Source of the DNA: Candidatus Dormiibacterota bacterium
GTDB taxonomy: Bacteria > Chloroflexota > Dormibacteria > Aeolococcales > Aeolococcaceae
NCBI GenBank assembly: GCA_003136295.1
Contig: PLDZ01000141.1
Span: 56,325 to 63,355, forward strand
Direction of reading: 5' to 3'
DNA length: 7,031 nt
The notes below the pieces were generated by a model. That model made no database searches, was not told the origin of the DNA, and saw only the letters and a program-made list of their open reading frames with translations. Below, in pieces: positions 1 through 5,145 of the stretch (position 1 is the first letter of the stretch; each line of letters begins with the position of its first letter). The position numbers and the translations under genes are program-made.

Positions 1-686
1 GCGCCCGTGACTCCCGACTGCGACACCTTCGACAGCTCCCAGTAGAGGCGTTTGCGGCCCTGGGCGAGAACGAGCTCGCCCTGATGCCAGATCGACATCC
101 AGGTGATGGTCTGGGGCTCGAGCAGCTCCGACGCGGTGTACCGGTCCCAGCCCTGACGGAGGTCGAGCCACGATCGGGCTGTGTCGAGGTCGTGGACCGG
201 GAGCGCGCCACGACCGCCGGCACCGGTCGCGTCACGCAACCACATCTGGCCGCCGAAGGACGAGAACGCGTGTTGCAGATCCTTCTCGGTGTGCATGACG
301 ACGGTCTCGGGGACGACGACACCCGCCGCGTGCCAGCGCTCGTAGGAGAGAAACTTGTCCTGGCAGATGCGAACTGTCTCGCGTGACGGGAGGAAGGTTC
401 GCGCATGGACGTCGTGTCGATGGTCCGAAAGAAAGCGCACCTCCGCATCGTTCTGCGCATGGACCAGATCGACGCCCTCGTCGTCAATGATGTCGTTGAG
501 CACATCGAGATACGCGGGATCACTCGCGAGTGGTACCAGGTGCCGGCTGTCTGTTTCGGCACGCATGAGCAGGAACTCGTCGGCATCGGTGCCGACGAGA
601 TCGAATGGTTCCGGGGCGAGGCGCAACGAGCGCACGAAGTTCGTCGACGGCGAACCGCCCGCCCCGGTGATGAGGATCCGCTTCAA
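1..686 (-). CDS. ATP-grasp protein, carbamoyl-phosphate synthase large-subunit-like (C-terminus outside window)
   Basis: This is the first 228 codons of a gene that runs leftward off the window. It resembles stand-alone CarB-like ATP-grasp proteins, which usually join a carboxylate to an amine through an acyl-phosphate; the substrate is unknown. The N-terminus MKRILITGAGGSPSTNF (residues 1-17) is a glycine-rich Rossmann-like pre-ATP-grasp domain. CQDKFLSYERW (108-118), with Lys111, and the glycine-rich loop GAGGRGALP (155-163) are typical ATP-grasp nucleotide-binding elements. AQGRKRLYWE (208-217) is also characteristic of this group. The start is TTG at 686: no ATG or GTG lies in frame between it and the upstream TGA, the family motif begins right there, and GGAG sits 7 nt upstream. 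It lies 85 nt after the PRC-barrel gene on the same strand, so co-transcription is likely but not shown. The catalytic half is not visible, so activity cannot be judged. Confidence 0.85.
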   Translation of the reverse strand, partial: MKRILITGAGGSPSTNFVRSLRLAPEPFDLVGTDADEFLLMRAETDSRHLVPLASDPAYLDVLNDIIDDEGVDLVHAQNDAEVRFLSDHRHDVHARTFLPSRETVRICQDKFLSYERWHAAGVVVPETVVMHTEKDLQHAFSSFGGQMWLRDATGAGGRGALPVHDLDTARSWLDLRQGWDRYTASELLEPQTITWMSIWHQGELVLAQGRKRLYWELSKVSQSGVTG

Positions 687-693
687 CGCCGGG

Positions 694-697
694 CTCC
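694..697 (-). promoter_or_regulatory. Shine-Dalgarno site deciding a TTG start
   Basis: GGAG on the minus strand lies 7 nt before the TTG at 684-686, a good spacing. The only nearby ATGs on this strand are in another frame that hits a stop right at the TTG. The site therefore supports TTG as the real start of the ATP-grasp gene. Confidence 0.6.
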
Positions 698-771
698 GGG
701 GCTCGTCTGGAGCATCGGCGCCATGGTAGCCGCCCCCGGCTCAGTCCCCCGTGACGCCTCCGACACAGCTC

Positions 772-1104
772 CTACTCGTTCGAGTCCTTCCAGCCGAAGT
801 GCTTCCAGCGGAAGATCCCGGTCAGGCCCAGGCGGGAGACGTGGAGCTGCTCGAACTCCTCGTACTCGTCTGCCTTCGCGCCGTCGACCGAGAGATGCAC
901 CGCCTCTGTGGTGATGCGATCGATGTCGGCGGCAGGAGCGAGGTAGTGCTTTCGGCGATGGGCGTGCTCGAAGACGATGCCGTGGAAGATGTCCTCGCTG
1001 GCGAGGGCGGCCACTTCCACAACCTTGCCGATATTGGTGCCGTCGCTGGTCACGACTGCCTCACCCGTTTTGACGGCGGTCCATGCGATCTGTTCTTCAG
1101 CCAT
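772..1104 (-). CDS. Small PRC-barrel-like protein
   Basis: A 110-residue soluble protein with no signal peptide or membrane segment. The segment GEAVVTSDGTNIGKVVEV (residues 14-31) has the G-x-x-V-x-[ST]-x-D-G-x-x-x-G-x-V pattern of PRC-barrel and DUF2171-type beta-barrels. It is followed by IFHGIVFEH (39-47) and the hydrophobic-basic YLAPAADIDRI (54-64). The acidic helix DEYEEFEQ (79-86) and an aromatic tail FRWKHFGWKDSNE (98-110) follow. Such domains occur in the ribosome-maturation factor RimM, in photosynthetic reaction-centre H subunits and in many unassigned small proteins; no catalytic residues are known for them. The ATG at 1104 is preferred because it overlaps the end of the dehydrogenase-like gene by 8 nt, the usual sign of translational coupling. 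An in-frame ATG at 1116 is possible and would add MMSR. No good Shine-Dalgarno precedes either. Its specific role is unknown; assignment is by pattern only. Confidence 0.8.
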   Translation of the reverse strand: MAEEQIAWTAVKTGEAVVTSDGTNIGKVVEVAALASEDIFHGIVFEHAHRRKHYLAPAADIDRITTEAVHLSVDGAKADEYEEFEQLHVSRLGLTGIFRWKHFGWKDSNE

Positions 1105-2101
1105 GCGACTCATCATAGAGCCGGTGTAGTTGGGCGGCTTTGATCGCGGCGGTCTGGCCGAAGACGAGGAGGAACAACGCCTCACGAGCGAGCCGCTGCG
1201 CCTGATGATCCAGGGCGATCGCGCGGCCCCCGCCCAGCACGACGAGCGTTGTGGCCGCTCGAAGGGCGAGCTCGGATGCCCGAGCGCGCTGGTCGGGCAT
1301 CCGTTCCGGTGACGCCTGATCGAGCAATCTCCGGCACTCGTCGAGCTCTGCTGTCAGGGCATCGCTCTCCAGCAGGAAGGCGCACCTCCTGGCGACTCCC
1401 AGCGCGAGCGAACCGTTCACCCGCAGGCTTGCCCGATCCTGCCCCTGCCACTCGTCGAACGGCTGAATCGAGATCACGCGGTCGGCTGGGACCGCGTGCT
1501 GATCGAAGGAAAGCGTGACCGTCGCGCTGGCGTTGACCGCGGCCAGCCGGAGCGGCTCCGCCTGGAGCGTGGGGCCGGCCTTCGCGTCCACGAGCGCCCA
1601 GACGATGTCTCCGTTCTCACGCCGCGCCGCCACGCGCACCACGTCGATGCGGCCCCAGCCCGTCACCCACGGAGCAAACCCCCGGAATCGCCAGCCTTCG
1701 CCGTCCGGCGACGCGGTGAGGATCGGTGGGCCCGGCCGGCGAAGCCCGGAGAAGGCGACGCCGGCACGCAGTTCACCCGCACAGAGTCGCCCGACCCAGG
1801 CGTCGCGGAGGGCTTGGGGTGCGTCGGTGAGCGCGCGCACGGCTCCGTGGTGCTGGATCCAGACGAAGGCGGTCGTCAGGCAGCCGGACGCGATGATCTC
1901 GATGATCTCGAGCGCAGTGGCCATGTCTGCGAGCCCCATGCCCCCGGCATCCGCCGGACCGGCGAGGCCGTAGAAGCCCGCGGAGGCGAGGCGATCAAGT
2001 CGATCGACGGGGACGATGTCCGACGAGTCCACCTCGAGCGCTCCCGGGAAAAGCACGCCGTCGCTGATGGCTCTCGCGAGCGCGATCGGGTCGGTCATCA
2101 C
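1097..2101 (-). CDS. Divergent acyl-CoA dehydrogenase-fold protein
   Basis: A protein of 333-334 residues (family usually about 380) with the ACAD layout. Counting from the ATG at 2098, it has an N-terminal helical part (1-110, with GLAGPADAGGMGLADMATAL at 44-63), a middle beta domain (about 111-215, with GFAPWVTGWGRIDVV at 140-154) and a C-terminal helical part (about 220-333, with AQRLAREALFLLVFG at 300-314). Family members are FAD enzymes that oxidise acyl-CoA thioesters or, in some branches, act as flavin monooxygenases. The usual middle-domain TEPxAGSD motif is absent (FSGLRRPGPP occupies that place), and I see no YEGT-like catalytic glutamate segment. Ordinary acyl-CoA dehydrogenation is therefore doubtful. 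The start is GTG 2101 or ATG 2098; neither has a clear Shine-Dalgarno. The gene follows WS/DGAT by 30 nt and overlaps the next gene by 8 nt, which suggests acyl-chain chemistry linked to lipid storage. Fold assignment is firm; reaction is not. Confidence 0.85.
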   Translation of the reverse strand: MMTDPIALARAISDGVLFPGALEVDSSDIVPVDRLDRLASAGFYGLAGPADAGGMGLADMATALEIIEIIASGCLTTAFVWIQHHGAVRALTDAPQALRDAWVGRLCAGELRAGVAFSGLRRPGPPILTASPDGEGWRFRGFAPWVTGWGRIDVVRVAARRENGDIVWALVDAKAGPTLQAEPLRLAAVNASATVTLSFDQHAVPADRVISIQPFDEWQGQDRASLRVNGSLALGVARRCAFLLESDALTAELDECRRLLDQASPERMPDQRARASELALRAATTLVVLGGGRAIALDHQAQRLAREALFLLVFGQTAAIKAAQLHRLYDESHG

Positions 2102-2107
2102 GGGACG

Positions 2108-2120
2108 AGCCGTCTCGGCT
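2108..2120. other. Short hairpin in the WS/DGAT-dehydrogenase spacer
   Basis: A perfect 5-bp inverted repeat with a 3-nt loop (AGCCG-TCT-CGGCT on the plus strand) sits in the 30-nt gap between the stop of the WS/DGAT gene and the GTG/ATG start of the next gene. There is no T-tract, so it is not a convincing terminator. It could shape translation initiation of the downstream gene, or be chance in GC-rich DNA. Confidence 0.3.
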
Positions 2121-2131
2121 GGCGCCGTGGG

Positions 2132-3661
2132 CTACGCAGGACGCGTCTTGACCGGCGTGCGTGCGCGCCTCCGGCGGGGGCGGACCGGCAGGTGCGGCGG
2201 GCGCTCGGGAAACACCGGTACCCCGAGCGCATCGAGCTCCTCCGCGAGCCATCGAGTCATCGCACCCACGTCGGGCATGACGTCACGATCGGCGACGATC
2301 CCGATATCGAGGCTGCCGTTGTAGCTCATGACCGTGATGTTCAAGCCCAGGCCGTCCATGATCACCGAGACCGGGTAGATGGCCTCGAGCAGCGCTCCGG
2401 CGCAGTAGAGCGGGATCTGCGGTCCCGGCACGTTCGAGACCACGAGGTTCCAGGACGGTCGCAGACGAGGATTGCTGGTCCACGCGAAGGTGAGCTGTGC
2501 CGCCCGAGTGAAGAGCGCCGGCGGGATGAAGTTGTTCGCGTCCTGCAGCAGCGACGCGGGCAGGGCCTGGTCGCGCTCCTTCATCTCGGCCAGTGATGCA
2601 TGGGTCGCGCGCAGCCGATCGACTGGGTCCGCGATCTCGGTGTGCAGCTCCACGGCCATGAGGAGGATGCGGTTGCCGAAGGTCCCCTGCTGCTCCGGGC
2701 TGCGCACCGACACAGGGATCTGCGCGATCAGCGGTTCCTTGCCCAGCTCGTGGTGTTTCGACAACCACCGGCGCACGGCGCCGGCGCACATCGAGACGAC
2801 GACGTCGTTGACGGTGACTCCGTGCATGTTCTTGACATCTTTGACAACATCAAGCGGCAGCCTGCCGAAGACGATGCGCCGGTGCGCGGAGATCCTGCCG
2901 TTGAAGGAGGTGTGCGGCGGAGTCGAGAGCTTGCGTCCGCTGACGAGCGGAGTCCTGCCCAGCGCCGCCTGCAGCCGCCGTCCGGCAGCTCCGACGAGCG
3001 TCGCTCCGGGGAGGATGCTGAAGATTCCCACCTCTTCAAAATGGGGCAGCGCAGCAGGAAGCGAGCGGAGCAGGCGCAGCGGGTATTGGGGGAGGCCGAT
3101 CAGCCCTCGTGCCAGCATCTCCAGTTGTGACGGCATGTCGTGTGGCCCGGGAAACACAGCCTCGGGGGCCGGACGCCGCTGCGGGGTCAGGTCGAGGAGC
3201 GATCCGAGGATCTCCGCTCCGGAGAGGCCGTCGATCACCGCGTGATGCACCTTGGTCATCAACGCGACCCGGCCGTTCTCGAGACCGTGAATGAGATAGA
3301 TCTCCCAGAGTGGACGGCTGCGGTCCAGAGGGCGCGAGAAGATGCGCGCGACCTGCTCCTCAAGCTGAGCGGTGGACCCCGGTGGCACCAGTGCGAGCTC
3401 ACGGACATGAAAATCGATGTCGAAGTCCGGGTCGTCGACCCAGTAGGCGAAATCGAGGCCAAACGGGACCTCAGCGAGACGCCACTTGAAGATCGGGATC
3501 AGAGGGAGCCGCTCCATGATCAGGTCCTGGAGGTCGGTCAGCGAGAGCGTTCCGCCAGGAGCCGTCGAGGGGTCGAGCACGAGGACGCCGGTCACGTGCC
3601 CGAAGATTCGAGGGGTCTCGAGGGCAAGGAATTGCGCGTCGAGGCTGGTGAGCTGGCGCAT
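2132..3661 (-). CDS. Wax ester synthase / diacylglycerol O-acyltransferase (WS/DGAT)
   Basis: A 509-residue acyltransferase. The family transfers an acyl group from acyl-CoA to a long-chain alcohol or diacylglycerol, making wax esters or triacylglycerol at the membrane or lipid-droplet surface. The N-terminus MRQLTSLDAQFLALETP (1-17) is the usual one. PLDRSRPLWE (111-120) precedes the catalytic HHAVIDG (139-145), the intact HHxxxDG motif. The C-terminal domain carries VNDVVVSMCAGAVRRWL (284-300), SNVPGPQIPLYCAG (409-422) and IMDGLGLNITVMSYNG (434-449). It ends in an arginine-rich tail (493-509) beyond the usual family end of about 460-480 residues. The ATG at 3661 is chosen because family homology begins there; a TTG at 3703 would add 14 unlike residues. 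No Shine-Dalgarno is visible, so a very short leader is possible. It is first in the minus-strand unit and divergent from the MBL-rhodanese gene. Wax ester versus triacylglycerol preference cannot be read from sequence. Confidence 0.95.
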   Translation of the reverse strand: MRQLTSLDAQFLALETPRIFGHVTGVLVLDPSTAPGGTLSLTDLQDLIMERLPLIPIFKWRLAEVPFGLDFAYWVDDPDFDIDFHVRELALVPPGSTAQLEEQVARIFSRPLDRSRPLWEIYLIHGLENGRVALMTKVHHAVIDGLSGAEILGSLLDLTPQRRPAPEAVFPGPHDMPSQLEMLARGLIGLPQYPLRLLRSLPAALPHFEEVGIFSILPGATLVGAAGRRLQAALGRTPLVSGRKLSTPPHTSFNGRISAHRRIVFGRLPLDVVKDVKNMHGVTVNDVVVSMCAGAVRRWLSKHHELGKEPLIAQIPVSVRSPEQQGTFGNRILLMAVELHTEIADPVDRLRATHASLAEMKERDQALPASLLQDANNFIPPALFTRAAQLTFAWTSNPRLRPSWNLVVSNVPGPQIPLYCAGALLEAIYPVSVIMDGLGLNITVMSYNGSLDIGIVADRDVMPDVGAMTRWLAEELDALGVPVFPERPPHLPVRPRRRRARTPVKTRPA

Positions 3662-3673
3662 GGGCGAAGGCCA

Positions 3674-3703
3674 ACACTGGCAGAACCTGCCGAGAACGGT
3701 CAA
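3674..3703 (-). promoter_or_regulatory. Possible promoter for the WS/DGAT unit
   Basis: On the minus strand, TTGACC (3703-3698) matches a -35 hexamer well. After 18 nt it is followed by CAGTGT (3679-3674), which keeps only the A at position 2 and final T of an actinobacterial TAnnnT -10 box. A start of transcription near 3667 would leave only about 6 nt before the ATG at 3661, fitting the lack of a Shine-Dalgarno. The -10 match is poor, so this is tentative. Confidence 0.3.
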
Positions 3704-3723
3704 CTCAGCCCATTCGCTCGTGC

Positions 3724-5121
3724 ATGTGGGATCGTTCAGGGGTGCCTCCGGCTATCGCAACCATCGAGACCCCAGAGCTGGGCGATCGGAGCTACGCGAT
3801 CTTCGCCGGCGGTGAGGCGGTGGTCGTGGATCCGCAGCGCGACATCGACCGCGTGCTCACCGTCCTCTCCGAGCGTGGTGCACGTCTCAGTCATGTGGTG
3901 GAGACGCACATCCACAACGATTACGTCTCCGGCGGGCCGGAACTCTGCAGGGTCACCGGCGCCACCCTGGTCATCCCGGCGGGGGAGTCCGTCGGCTACG
4001 CGCGCCATCCGATCGCCGACGGTGAGCGGATCCAGGTTGGGGACCTGACGCTGGTCGCCCGCCATACGCCCGGTCACACCGCGACCCACATGGCGTACGT
4101 GCTCGAGGAGGAGGGCCGGCCGGTGGCCGCGTTCACGGGCGGCTCGATGCTCCTCGGCTCGGTCGGGCGCACCGACCTGTCCGGTCCCTGGGTCACCGAT
4201 CGCCTCAGCCATATGCAGCACCGTTCAGCGCGGCGCCTGTCCGACGAGCTTCCCGATGACGCGGCGATCCTCCCCACCCACGGATTCGGCAGCCTCTGCT
4301 CGGCGGGCTTCCCGGTCGGAGCGCCGGATACCGCAGACGCTCGTCATCAGCGCGCCGAGAATCCAGCGCTGCTCATGAACGAGGACGCGTTCGTGACCCG
4401 ACTGGTATCCGGTATGGACGCGTTCCCGCGGTACTACTCGTACATCGCGCCGAGGAATCGCGAGGGAGCGGGAGAGGCCGACCTGGGACTGCCAACGCTG
4501 AGCGATGCCACGGAGCTCGCCGAACGGGCGCGCGCCGGTGAATGGGTAGTCGACCTGCGCGAGCGTCGAGCGTTTGCTGCCCGCCACCTCATCGGCACGC
4601 TCGCATTTGAGCTCTCCGACCCGATGACGACCTACCTCGGCTGGCTGCTCCCCTGGGGGAGCCCCCTGAGCCTGATCGGGCCGTCCGTCAACGAGGTGGC
4701 GGCCGCCCGGCGTGCGCTGGCGCGAATCGGCATCGAGAGCATCGTGGCCTGCGGCGTCAGTGACGGCGAGCATGGGGAAGACCCGTGGGCCGGTCTCGCC
4801 ACGGGGTCCTACCCGGTCGTCGGCTTCCTCGACCTGAAGCCGTTCGCCGGCGCCCCCGGGGAGGTCGTCGTCGACGTGCGTCTCGGTACTGAGTGGCGCG
4901 ACGGCCACCTCCAGTCTGCGATCCACATTCCGCTCCACGAGTTGCCCGACCGCTTCGACGACGTTCCAGCCGGCAGGGTCTGGGTGCACTGCGCTGCGGG
5001 GTATCGCGCCGCCGTGGCCGGCTCACTGCTGGCTCGTTTCGGGCGCAACGTGATGGTGGTCAGCGACCAGTTCAGCAACGCGGTGGATGCGGGGCTCGAG
5101 ATCGTCTCCAGCCGCGATTGA
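3724..5121 (+). CDS. MBL-fold / rhodanese fusion protein (persulfide dioxygenase-like, sulfane-sulfur metabolism)
   Basis: A 465-residue, probably cytoplasmic, fusion. Residues about 10-215 form a metallo-beta-lactamase domain of the ETHE1/glyoxalase II type: VVVDPQRDIDRV (33-44), HIHNDY (62-67), HTPGHTATH (114-122), FTGGSMLLGSVGRTDL (137-152) and LPTHGFGS (183-190). Residues about 260-355 are a rhodanese-like domain without a CxxGxR loop, probably inactive. Residues about 362-465 are a second rhodanese domain with the persulfide-carrying loop CAAGYR (Cys423-Arg428). ETHE1-type enzymes oxidise glutathione or other low-molecular-weight persulfides to sulfite; rhodanese domains carry sulfane sulfur. 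Here the first-shell Asp of TGD is Gly140 and the His of HxHxDH is Tyr67, so the metal site is not standard. The start is taken as ATG 3724; GTG 3742 is also possible and neither has a good ribosome site. It is probably co-transcribed with the hydrolase 24 nt downstream. Domain assignment is firm, substrate inferred. Confidence 0.9.
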   Translation: MWDRSGVPPAIATIETPELGDRSYAIFAGGEAVVVDPQRDIDRVLTVLSERGARLSHVVETHIHNDYVSGGPELCRVTGATLVIPAGESVGYARHPIADGERIQVGDLTLVARHTPGHTATHMAYVLEEEGRPVAAFTGGSMLLGSVGRTDLSGPWVTDRLSHMQHRSARRLSDELPDDAAILPTHGFGSLCSAGFPVGAPDTADARHQRAENPALLMNEDAFVTRLVSGMDAFPRYYSYIAPRNREGAGEADLGLPTLSDATELAERARAGEWVVDLRERRAFAARHLIGTLAFELSDPMTTYLGWLLPWGSPLSLIGPSVNEVAAARRALARIGIESIVACGVSDGEHGEDPWAGLATGSYPVVGFLDLKPFAGAPGEVVVDVRLGTEWRDGHLQSAIHIPLHELPDRFDDVPAGRVWVHCAAGYRAAVAGSLLARFGRNVMVVSDQFSNAVDAGLEIVSSRD

Positions 5122-5125
5122 GCGC

Positions 5126-5145
5126 CGCGGCGTAGGGTCGCCGCG
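5126..5145 (+). promoter_or_regulatory. Hairpin with Shine-Dalgarno-like loop abutting the hydrolase start
   Basis: A perfect 7-bp GC stem (CGCGGCG at 5126-5132 pairs with CGCCGCG at 5139-5145) encloses the 6-nt loop TAGGGT. The AGGG in the loop is a plausible ribosome site 8 nt before the ATG at 5146, and the stem ends directly at that ATG. It begins 4 nt after the upstream stop codon. There is no T-tract, so it does not look like a terminator. It could mask or present the ribosome site, with opening by ribosomes finishing the upstream gene; that role is inferred. Confidence 0.5.

Noticed and set aside
84..914. Overlapping plus-strand open frames at the left edge.
   Set aside because: They are shadows of the ATP-grasp and PRC-barrel genes on the minus strand, whose translations carry recognisable family motifs.
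1892..1909. Tandem 9-bp repeat GATGATCTC x2.
   Set aside because: It encodes the helical EIIEII of the ACAD-like protein; two copies only, in frame, with no sign of slippage or regulation.
1496..2596. Long plus-strand open frame (366 codons) antisense to the ACAD-like and WS/DGAT genes.
   Set aside because: It crosses two well-supported minus-strand genes, its translation is Arg/Gly/Asp-biased with no recognisable motif, and long antisense frames are expected in GC-rich DNA.
2833..2847. Two TTGACA hexamers 9 bp apart on the plus strand, resembling -35 boxes.
   Set aside because: They lie inside the WS/DGAT coding region on the antisense strand, encode a repeated Val-Lys-type segment (VVKDVKN), and no suitable -10 or downstream plus-strand gene follows.
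3661..3703. Extended WS/DGAT start at TTG 3703.
   Set aside because: The 14 extra residues do not resemble the family N-terminus, which begins at the ATG at 3661, and the TTG overlaps the -35-like hexamer.
4225..4989. Minus-strand open frame of 254 codons opposite the MBL-rhodanese gene.
   Set aside because: It is antisense to clear conserved domains, with no motif of its own.
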